Source of the DNA: Verrucomicrobia bacterium UBA740
GTDB taxonomy: Bacteria > Verrucomicrobiota > Kiritimatiellia > RFP12 > UBA1067
Assembly: GCA_002298665.1 (NCBI GenBank)
Contig: DBKW01000066.1
Span: 16,471 to 26,588, forward strand
Length of the DNA stretch: 10,118 nucleotides
Reading direction: 5' to 3'
The notes under the pieces were generated by a model. The model did not search any database. It worked only from the letters and a program-made list of their open reading frames with translations, and had not been told where the DNA came from. Position numbers and translations under genes: made by a program. Below, piece after piece: positions 4,707 to 10,118 of the stretch (within the stretch, counting starts at the first letter, position 1; each line of letters opens with the position of its first letter).

Positions 4707-7154
4707 ATGTCTGACAAGCCTATTTATTACGGTCCTAAGTCTGGGCCTGCCTACTATGCCGCTTCAAACGAATCCACGTATGGTGCGCAGGCGCCGGGTT
4801 ACGCAGGAAACGGCCCGGGCGCATACGGGACTTATGGTGGTGGAGCCGGCGGCGATATGGGTTCGGATGGCTCGATCGTGGGTACGATTACGCTGGCGCG
4901 CATGTTGCGCGTTTTCTCGCAGCGTTGGCTGACCATCTTTGTGTTCCTTCTTTTGGGACTTATCGCCTCGTTTGTCATTTATCGTATTTCGCCGACAATC
5001 TACGAGGCCAAGAGCGAGTTTTCCATGGACATCGGGCGCAATCGCCGCGGAAACTCGCCGCTTGACCAGGCCATGCCCGAATTAGGCGACAACTACACGG
5101 AAGTCTTCAATACGCGCCTGTCGGATTGGCGGTCGAAGAAGATTCTGGCCATGATTATTCAAGCGTATCGCACGAATAATCCCGCGTCCACGACTTCCGA
5201 CGAAGAGATAATGGAAGTGCTGATCGATTCCAAGCTCGAATTGCAGCGCAATTCGCGCATAATCACGATAAGCGTCCGCTCGACCTCGGCGAAACTGGCG
5301 GCGGATCTCGCAAACGCCTATGCCCAGGCGATTGAGGCCTTTACGGATGATGAAAACCGCGTGCGTTGCGACAAGGCCGTGGCCAATATCCACGCCCAAG
5401 TCGAGAAGAAGCGCCGCGACAAGGAGAAACTTTCCAAGCAGATCCTTGAATTCCGCACGGTCAACAAAGTGGACAATCTCCGTTCGCGCCGCGACACCAT
5501 CCAGCAAAGCCTGCAGAAGACCACGGCCGACATTCTGGCGCTGGAAACGGCCGAAACCCAGCTTGTCGAATGGGAGAAGACTCTCCGCGATGTGCAAAAA
5601 GCGCCGGAGAACTTTGGCTCCCTCGCTTCCGGCGTGCCGCGTGCGCAGGAAATCGCGGAAGAATACCGCGCGTTCCAGGATGCTTCAATGGCTTATGCCG
5701 CGCTCAAGCTCTCTTACACCGAGAACCACCCCGAGGTTTTGGCGAAGAAAAAAGAGCTGGATATGTCCAGGCAGCGCTTCTTGGACGCCGTGGGTCGTGC
5801 GCTTCAGACGGGCATTGCGACCTTGAGCGTGACGCGCAACCAGATCGCAAGCCTATACAAAAAGCAGGGTGAACTGCGCGCGGAGCTCACGGCCGTCGAG
5901 CAGCGGATTGTGTTTGCCGAAAGCGGACTTGCTACGCTGGAGAACGAGTTCAATATTACAAGCGAAGTCTTGACCGGGTTGATTCTCGACGAGAACAAAG
6001 CGCGCCTCGAGCAGGAATCGAACAACGAGATGGTGCGCGTGGGCTCGGTCGCCGAAGAGCCCGAGGATCCTGTTCTGCCCAATCCCTACATCATCTTTGG
6101 CGCCGGAATTGTCTTGTCCGTCGCGCTCGGGTTCCTCTTTGTCCTTGTCGTGGACAATCTGGAGGATACGATCGTCAATCTCTCGGATATCGAAGGGCGT
6201 CTGTCGCTGAAGGTTCTGGCGGTTTTGCCCCACGTGCGGCAGCGGTCGCGCGAACATGTGGCGAAGACGCTGATCATGGACAAGTATGCGCGCTTTACCG
6301 AGGCGATCGCCGGCTTGCGCAATTTGCTCGATTCGCCGCGCTATGAGGCGATGTCCCATTGCCTTCTCGTTATTTCCACCCAACCGGGCGAAGGCAAGAC
6401 GATTACGTCCACTTCGCTTGCCATTTCGTATGCGCAGGCCGGGCGCCGCGTCCTGCATGTGGACTTCGACCTGCGCCGTCCGCGCGTAGCGCGTATTTGG
6501 GGCATTACGCTCCCGGAAGAAAAGAGTTTTTCTCACGCTTTGCAGAATGCCGGCAAGGATCCGGTCGATTTCTCCAAACTCGTGAGCCATGTCGACAATC
6601 CGGGTCTTGACATCATCTGTTCTTTGCCGCCGGAAGGCATTACGCCGGCGACGATTTTCGGTTCGCGCGTCGTGCGCGAGTTTTTCACGTGGGCGCGGGC
6701 GCATTACGACCACATCATAGTCGACGCGCCGCCGTTCGGTCTTGTCGGCGATGTCGTGTCGCTGGCTACACTTGTGGACGGCGTGCTCGTCATGTGCTGC
6801 CCCGATCGTACGCATTTCAAGCCCATCCAATACTGCGCCCGAACCTTGGTGGAAGCCGGCGCGAACATCCTGGGTGTCGTCGTGAACGACGTGGAAACCT
6901 CGAGCGAAGCGATATTCAACGCCAACCTGCGGCACGGCTATGGCTACGGCTACAAGAACGGCTACGGTTACAAGAGCTACGGCTACGGATACGGCTACGG
7001 TCCGCGCAAGTCCGGCGCCAAGGCGCAGGTCGCGCATGCGGCGGGGGGTAAGGCGAAGCCGGAACCACAACAGCCTGCTCCCGGGAAGAAGGCTCTGCCG
7101 CCGAAGGTCGAACCCGCGGTCGCGCCAGAGGATCCGACGGGCGACGATGAATAA
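4707..7154 (+). CDS. Wzz/Wzc-type polysaccharide co-polymerase fused to BY-kinase
   Basis: This 815-aa inner-membrane protein controls polysaccharide chain length and autophosphorylates on tyrosine. Residues 1-52 are a Gly/Tyr-rich segment with eight tyrosines. A Wzz domain begins near 57; TM1 is about 74-92. A long periplasmic region follows, with probable coiled coil at about 205-430, and a proline-rich stretch (EEPEDPVLPNP) leads into TM2 at about 461-482. The cytoplasmic kinase has Walker A PGEGKT (560-565, Lys564), Walker A' VDFDLRRPR (585-593, Asp586 and Asp588) and Walker B IIVDAPP (Asp673). A tyrosine cluster at 744-765 holds nine tyrosines in Gly-Tyr repeats. Unlike E. coli Wzc (about 720 aa), where the cluster is essentially the C-terminus, a Pro/Lys/Ala-rich tail of about 50 residues follows. 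Wzc oligomerises, and cycling of tyrosine phosphorylation is needed for export. It starts 9 bases after the ligase-like gene and overlaps argC by 8 bases. Confidence 0.93.
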   Translation: MSDKPIYYGPKSGPAYYAASNESTYGAQAPGYAGNGPGAYGTYGGGAGGDMGSDGSIVGTITLARMLRVFSQRWLTIFVFLLLGLIASFVIYRISPTIYEAKSEFSMDIGRNRRGNSPLDQAMPELGDNYTEVFNTRLSDWRSKKILAMIIQAYRTNNPASTTSDEEIMEVLIDSKLELQRNSRIITISVRSTSAKLAADLANAYAQAIEAFTDDENRVRCDKAVANIHAQVEKKRRDKEKLSKQILEFRTVNKVDNLRSRRDTIQQSLQKTTADILALETAETQLVEWEKTLRDVQKAPENFGSLASGVPRAQEIAEEYRAFQDASMAYAALKLSYTENHPEVLAKKKELDMSRQRFLDAVGRALQTGIATLSVTRNQIASLYKKQGELRAELTAVEQRIVFAESGLATLENEFNITSEVLTGLILDENKARLEQESNNEMVRVGSVAEEPEDPVLPNPYIIFGAGIVLSVALGFLFVLVVDNLEDTIVNLSDIEGRLSLKVLAVLPHVRQRSREHVAKTLIMDKYARFTEAIAGLRNLLDSPRYEAMSHCLLVISTQPGEGKTITSTSLAISYAQAGRRVLHVDFDLRRPRVARIWGITLPEEKSFSHALQNAGKDPVDFSKLVSHVDNPGLDIICSLPPEGITPATIFGSRVVREFFTWARAHYDHIIVDAPPFGLVGDVVSLATLVDGVLVMCCPDRTHFKPIQYCARTLVEAGANILGVVVNDVETSSEAIFNANLRHGYGYGYKNGYGYKSYGYGYGYGPRKSGAKAQVAHAAGGKAKPEPQQPAPGKKALPPKVEPAVAPEDPTGDDE
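6936..7001 (+). repeat. GGCTAC-like hexanucleotide repeat encoding the tyrosine cluster
   Basis: The DNA for the kinase tyrosine cluster is built largely from GGCTAC/GGCTAT/GGTTAC/GGATAC hexamers, interrupted by AAGAAC, AAGAGC and a single TAC. Each hexamer encodes Gly-Tyr, so gain or loss of one unit keeps the frame and changes the number of phosphorylatable tyrosines. Third-position variation shows that most units are not identical, suggesting selection on the protein as well as repeat expansion. Confidence 0.8.
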
Positions 7155-8073
7155 GGTATTCATCGACGGGAGCGCGGGCACGACCGGCCTGCGCATCCGC
7201 GAACGTTTGGCGGCGCGCGCGGATATCGAAATCCTCGCGCTACCGGAAGAAAAGCGCAAAGACGCCGCCGCGCGCCGCGAAGCCCTGAATGCCGCGGATG
7301 TGGCGTTTCTGTGCCTTCCGGACGACGCCGCCCGCGAGGCTGTGGGGCTCGTTTCGAATCCGCGAACAATCGTTATCGATACCTCGACGGCGCACCGCAC
7401 CGCCCCCGGCTGGACGTATGGTTTCGCGGAACTCGCCGGACAGCGCGCGCAAATCGCGCGGTCCACGCGCATCGCCAATCCCGGATGCCACGCGAGCGGA
7501 TTCATCGCGCTTGTCGCCCCGCTTGTCCGCGCCGGGCTCCTCGATTCCGCGGCGCATCTGACCTGTTTTTCCCTTACGGGCTATTCGGGCGGCGGAAAGA
7601 AGATGATTGCGGACTACGAGAGCGCGTCCTCGCCGCTTTACCGGGGCGGACGCCAATATGCGCTCGGCCAGACGCACAAGCACCTGCCCGAGATGGCGAA
7701 AGTCTGCGGTCTTTCCGCATTCCCCGTCTTTTCGCCTGTCGTCGTCCCGAGTCTGAGCGGCATGGAGGTGACGGTGCCGCTGTTCGCCGGCCAGGTGAAA
7801 GGCGGGAAAGCCGCCGCGTGTGCGTGCCTCGCCGAAGCCTATGCCTCCGCGGCGCTCGTCACCTTTGCCGAAGGCGTGTCGGAAGGCGGATTCCTCTCGT
7901 CCGCGGCGTTTTCGGGGCGCGATGACATGGAAGTCTCGGTTTGGGGCAACGAAGAGCGTTTCGAACTCGTGGCGCGCTTCGACAATCTCGGCAAGGGCGC
8001 TTCGGGCGCCGCCATACAGAACATGAACGTGGCGCTGGGCCTGCCGGAAACGCTCGGACTCGTACTTGCGTAA
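7147..8073 (+). CDS. argC: N-acetyl-gamma-glutamyl-phosphate reductase, type 2
   Basis: This 308-aa cytoplasmic enzyme would catalyse the NADPH-dependent reduction of N-acetyl-glutamyl-5-phosphate to N-acetylglutamate semialdehyde, the third step of arginine biosynthesis. The N-terminus MNKVFIDGSAGTTGLRIRER carries the nucleotide-binding glycine pattern (GSAGTTG, residues 8-14). The catalytic cysteine is Cys114 in NPGCHASG (112-118). LTGYSGGGKKM and QTHKHLPEM are further family segments. The length and the DGSAGTTG opening match the shorter type 2 subfamily rather than the roughly 334-aa type 1 enzyme of E. coli. The open frame extends further upstream, but the ATG at 7147 starts exactly at the conserved N-terminus. 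It overlaps the end of the kinase gene by 8 bases, and no good Shine-Dalgarno is seen, so translation is probably coupled. Its placement behind a capsule cassette looks like co-transcription of convenience rather than a shared pathway. Confidence 0.93.
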   Translation: MNKVFIDGSAGTTGLRIRERLAARADIEILALPEEKRKDAAARREALNAADVAFLCLPDDAAREAVGLVSNPRTIVIDTSTAHRTAPGWTYGFAELAGQRAQIARSTRIANPGCHASGFIALVAPLVRAGLLDSAAHLTCFSLTGYSGGGKKMIADYESASSPLYRGGRQYALGQTHKHLPEMAKVCGLSAFPVFSPVVVPSLSGMEVTVPLFAGQVKGGKAAACACLAEAYASAALVTFAEGVSEGGFLSSAAFSGRDDMEVSVWGNEERFELVARFDNLGKGASGAAIQNMNVALGLPETLGLVLA

Positions 8074-8093
8074 GCGGCTCGTTTTTGGTATCC

Positions 8094-8102
8094 TATTATA
8101 TA
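8094..8102 (+). promoter_or_regulatory. Possible -10 element upstream of tatA
   Basis: The 56-base gap between argC and tatA contains the AT-rich run TATTATATA in otherwise GC-rich DNA, about 28-36 bases before the tatA ATG. No convincing -35 hexamer lies 16-18 bases upstream, so this is only a candidate for an internal promoter serving tatA and uvrC. Confidence 0.25.
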
Positions 8103-8117
8103 TCGAACGAAGTAGAG

Positions 8118-8123
8118 AAAGGA
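8118..8123 (+). promoter_or_regulatory. Ribosome binding site of tatA
   Basis: AAAGGA lies 6 bases before the ATG at 8130. It decides the start: the open frame runs further upstream into the end of argC, but only this ATG has an appropriately spaced site and gives a normal TatA N-terminus. Confidence 0.7.
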
Positions 8124-8129
8124 AATACT

Positions 8130-8333
8130 ATGAGACCTGGTTTGTGGCAGATTCTGATTGTGGTGCTTATCGCCGCGGTTCTTTTCGGCGCGAAGAAGAT
8201 ACCGGAGCTGGCGCGTTCGCTCGGGAAAGCCAAAGGCGAGTTCAAGAAAGGCTTGTCCGAAGGCGAGAAGCTCGAGGCGGAAGCGGCCGACAAGAAAGAC
8301 GGAGAGCCGGCGAAGCAAGTGGCCGAAGCCTGA
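8130..8333 (+). CDS. tatA: Twin-arginine translocase subunit TatA/TatE
   Basis: This 67-aa protein forms the pore or membrane-thinning component of the Tat pathway, which exports folded proteins across the inner membrane. A single N-terminal transmembrane helix (about 5-19, with polar Gln7 near its start) is followed by the Phe19-Gly20 hinge, the KKIPELARSLGKA amphipathic helix (about 22-40) with the conserved Pro25, and EFKKG (37-41). The rest is a short charged tail rich in Glu, Lys and Ala. The length fits TatA or TatE; TatB is usually longer with a different hinge region. No tatB or tatC lies in the window. Its stop codon shares one base with the uvrC start (TGATG), so the two are translationally coupled. 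Confidence 0.92.
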   Translation: MRPGLWQILIVVLIAAVLFGAKKIPELARSLGKAKGEFKKGLSEGEKLEAEAADKKDGEPAKQVAEA

Positions 8334-9814
8334 TGACCGACTTGGTACGAGAGCGGCTGAAGACCGTTCCGACGCGCCCCGGGTGCTATCTTATGCGAGA
8401 TCGCCGGGGCGTGATTATTTATGTCGGCAAGGCGAAGAATCTGCGGCGCCGCGTGATGAGCTACTTCCGTCCCGGCGCGCATCATCCCCCGAAGGTCCGC
8501 TCCATGGTGGACACCGTCTGGGACTTCGAGTTCATGACGGTCAAGAACGAAGCGGAAGCGCTTCTGACCGAAGCCTCGCTCATCAAGAAGTACAAGCCGC
8601 GCTTCAACATCCTCATGCGCGACGACAAGCGCTATTTGGCCCTGCGCGCCGACCCTTCGGCGGAATGGCCGCGCTTTGCCTGTGTGCGGCTTGTCCGCGA
8701 CGACGGCGCGCGCTATTTCGGGCCTTTCCCCGACAGTCCGGTCGTGCGCGCCGCGAAGGACTTCGTCGAGAAACGCTATGGCATCCGTTCCTGCACGGCG
8801 CTTAGTCCGGACGCCACGACGCACGCGCATTGCCTCGCGAGCGTCATCCGCAATTGTTCCGCACCCTGCATCGGGAAGATCGACGCGGCAACCTACCGCG
8901 CGAACTTCGAGGAAGCCTGCGCATTCCTGGAAGGCAAGCGCCCGACCGTGCTGGGCGAAGTGGCCGAGTCCATGCACGCCGCCGCCGAAAAGGGGGACTA
9001 CGAAACGGCGGCGCGGTTGCGCGATACGTTCTTCGCCCTGAAGGAAATGACCAAGGCGCATTTCGTGCGCAAGACGCCCGAAATGCACAAAGCCGACGCC
9101 CAATGCGGCCTTGAGGAACTCGCCGCGGCCCTGGGTCTCCCCAAACCGCCGCGGATAATCGAGTGCGTGGATATCTCCAACCTGTTCGGCACGCACAACG
9201 TGGCCTCGCTCGTCGTTGCGCGCGACGGACTCCCCGACAGACGCTATTATCGTCACTTCCAGATAAAGTCCTTCAAGGGTGCGGACGACCCGCGGGCGAT
9301 GGCGGAAGTCGTGCGCCGCCGGTACGGTCCGGAATCGACCCTGACAGCCACCTCGCCGCGGGCGGACCTCTATATCTGCGACGGCGGCATAACCCAATTG
9401 CGGGCCGCGCGCGCCGTCTTCAACGAACTGGGCATTACGGATATCCCCACCGTGGGACTCGCCAAGCGCCAGGAAGAGGTCGTCCTGGACGACGGACGCC
9501 CCAACGTCTTTCTGCCGCGCGATTCGCAGGCGCTCATGGTCATTACCCGCCTGCGGGACGAGGCGCACCGTTTCGCGATCACCTACCACCGGCATCTGCG
9601 CGACCGCGCCATCCGCGAGTCGGTGCTGGACGAAATCCCCGGCGTGGGCGAGGCGAAGAAGATGAAACTTTTGCGGACCTTCAAGTCCGTTTACGGTCTG
9701 GCACGCGCGATGCCCGAAGAAATCGCCGCGGCGGGCGGGCTGAGCCCCGAAGTCGCGCAAGCCGTCAGTCGGGCGGTCCGCGCGCTCACCCACCACGAAG
9801 ACGTCCAGCAGTAG
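8333..9814 (+). CDS. uvrC: Excinuclease ABC subunit C, compact form
   Basis: This 493-aa cytoplasmic nuclease would make both incisions around DNA damage with UvrA and UvrB. The N-terminal GIY-YIG nuclease spans about 13-95, with PGCYLM (16-21), IIYVGKAKNLRRRV (28-41) and a Glu in NEAEALL. Four cysteines, Cys154, Cys167, Cys175 and Cys179, match the [4Fe-4S]-type pattern of E. coli UvrC (C154, C166, C174, C178). A UVR motif for UvrB contact is at about 204-238 (GDYETAARLRD). The RNase H-like nuclease follows with VDIS (Asp280), Asp319, DGG (Asp350) and His419 as likely catalytic residues, then helix-hairpin-helix motifs to the end. E. coli UvrC is 610 aa, and the roughly 120 missing residues fall between the UVR motif and Asp280. 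The ATG at 8333 gives the conserved N-terminus; the frame runs further upstream but as tatA shadow. Confidence 0.94.
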   Translation: MTDLVRERLKTVPTRPGCYLMRDRRGVIIYVGKAKNLRRRVMSYFRPGAHHPPKVRSMVDTVWDFEFMTVKNEAEALLTEASLIKKYKPRFNILMRDDKRYLALRADPSAEWPRFACVRLVRDDGARYFGPFPDSPVVRAAKDFVEKRYGIRSCTALSPDATTHAHCLASVIRNCSAPCIGKIDAATYRANFEEACAFLEGKRPTVLGEVAESMHAAAEKGDYETAARLRDTFFALKEMTKAHFVRKTPEMHKADAQCGLEELAAALGLPKPPRIIECVDISNLFGTHNVASLVVARDGLPDRRYYRHFQIKSFKGADDPRAMAEVVRRRYGPESTLTATSPRADLYICDGGITQLRAARAVFNELGITDIPTVGLAKRQEEVVLDDGRPNVFLPRDSQALMVITRLRDEAHRFAITYHRHLRDRAIRESVLDEIPGVGEAKKMKLLRTFKSVYGLARAMPEEIAAAGGLSPEVAQAVSRAVRALTHHEDVQQ

Positions 9815-9823
9815 GGCGTTTCG

Positions 9824-9888
9824 CGGGGGCGTAAACAAGAGACCGTGGTCTCACCACCAAAACTCTGTCCCCGTAGTGTTTTGTTTTT
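9824..9888 (+). terminator. Possible transcription terminator after uvrC
   Basis: CGGGG (9824-9828) can pair with CCCCG (9869-9873), enclosing a hairpin GAGAC/GTCTC (9839-9843 with 9848-9852). A T-rich run TTTTGTTTTT (9879-9888) follows five bases later. The outer stem is short and the T-run is interrupted and displaced, so this is not a canonical intrinsic terminator. Position at the end of the last gene is the main support. Confidence 0.3.
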
Positions 9889-9945
9889 CGGAGCGCGGCG
9901 GGTCGGGTTTAACCATGCAGAGAATGGAGATAATGTAGAGGGGGT

Positions 9946-9981
9946 GTCCCGTCCGTCCCGGTGGTCGCGGCTGTCCCGTTT
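9946..9981. repeat. Four-unit 9-bp degenerate tandem repeat
   Basis: Units begin at 9946, 9955, 9964 and 9973: GTCCCGTCC, GTCCCGGTG, GTCGCGGCT and GTCCCGTTT. The first six bases are GTCCCG in three units and GTCGCG in one, and the last three bases vary. The strict 9-bp spacing is seen directly. It may be a decaying short repeat or direct binding sites. There is no sign that it is translated. Confidence 0.55.
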
Positions 9982-10027
9982 ACGAGCCCTACTCTCTTAA
10001 TCCTCTATATGACCATCTATCGCCCGG

Positions 10028-10096
10028 GGCAGGAGGCGGGTCGTGTCCGCGGCAGGGGGCGGATTGAACCCGTCGCAGGTGGGCTGTTTACCCCGC
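10028..10096. repeat. Three-unit 23-bp degenerate tandem repeat
   Basis: Three copies with a 23-bp period start at 10028, 10051 and 10074. The 12-bp cores GGCAGGAGGCGG and GGCAGGGGGCGG differ by one base; the third copy keeps GCAGG and GG. Towards the 3' end of each unit CCG recurs at the same phase, and units two and three share TT and ACCCG-like ends. By eye, units 1 and 2 match at 16 of 23 positions and units 2 and 3 at 14 of 23. There are no spacers, so it is not a CRISPR array. No further unit is clear on either side. Confidence 0.5.
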
Positions 10097-10118
10097 GGAA
10101 CACCCCGCCGACACCCCC

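Larger units (their letters stand above)
9815..10118. other. Non-coding, repeat-rich region downstream of uvrC
   Basis: No gene is evident in these 304 bases on either strand. The stretch holds overlapping hairpins just after uvrC (9839-9857), a T-rich run TTTTGTTTTT (9879-9888), a 9-bp degenerate tandem array (9946-9981), a possible long-range stem (9933-9941 with 10002-10010) and a 23-bp degenerate tandem array (10028-10096). The last bases are C-rich and run off the window. A gene entering from the right on the minus strand cannot be excluded, since that strand is open in one frame for about 33 codons. Confidence 0.6.

Noticed and set aside
5853..7505. 550-codon open frame on the minus strand across the kinase and argC
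   Set aside because: It spans two well-supported genes on the other strand and shows no domain of its own.
8096..9838. 580-codon open frame on the minus strand opposite uvrC
   Set aside because: It lies wholly antisense to a clearly identified uvrC, has no recognisable domain, and arises from the GC-rich codon pattern of the real gene.
10028..10096. CRISPR array
   Set aside because: The 23-bp units are contiguous, with no spacers, and no cas gene is present.
10041..10110. tRNA-like GGGTTCAATCC loop on the minus strand
   Set aside because: The seven-base loop resembles a T-loop, and CGGCGGG can pair with CCTGCCG as an acceptor, but the T-stem has mismatches and only 47 bases lie between the acceptor arms, too few for a tRNA.

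Overview
The window looks like GC-rich, chromosomal DNA from a Gram-negative (diderm) bacterium. It encodes a short polysaccharide-export lipoprotein, an outer-membrane beta-barrel with a C-terminal aromatic residue, signal-peptide proteins, a TatA protein, and an inner-membrane Wzz/tyrosine-kinase fusion. I cannot fix the phylum. A lineage outside the best-studied Proteobacteria (for example the PVC group) is a low-confidence guess based on the unusual UvrC, the lack of a clear Shine-Dalgarno sequence at several starts, and the unfamiliar secreted protein. All eight genes lie on the + strand.

Layout. Positions 1-298 hold no convincing gene but contain two predicted hairpins. A perfect-consensus sigma70-type promoter with A-tracts upstream (279-328) ends only 10 bases before the first start codon. 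Positions 339-7154 form a five-gene exopolysaccharide/capsule secretion cassette: a short outer-membrane polysaccharide export (OPX, Wza-like) lipoprotein, an unrecognised secreted 314-aa protein, a 410-aa outer-membrane beta-barrel, a polytopic O-antigen ligase/polymerase-like protein, and an 815-aa Wzz-type co-polymerase fused to a bacterial tyrosine kinase (BY-kinase). Positions 7147-9814 then carry three housekeeping genes with tight spacing: argC (type 2), a tatA-like gene, and an unusually short uvrC. Positions 9815-10118 are non-coding and repetitive, with overlapping hairpins, a 9-bp tandem array and a 23-bp degenerate tandem array near the window end.

How the genes fit together (inference). 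The Wzz/BY-kinase in the inner membrane would control chain length and polymerisation by phosphorylation of its tyrosine clusters. The ligase-like protein would polymerise or transfer repeat units at the periplasmic face. The short OPX lipoprotein lacks the C-terminal outer-membrane helix of E. coli Wza, so the neighbouring beta-barrel is the natural candidate for the outer-membrane pore. The 314-aa secreted protein sits between these two and is the best candidate for an undescribed component. No glycosyltransferase, initiating transferase or Wzx flippase lies in the window, so the sugar-assembly genes must be elsewhere.

Most interesting points: the OPX/beta-barrel pairing with an unknown partner; tyrosine-rich segments at both ends of the BY-kinase; a His-to-Tyr change in the ligase motif; a promoter implying a leaderless mRNA; a UvrC lacking about 120 residues between its UVR and RNase H-like regions; and the 23-bp repeat array.
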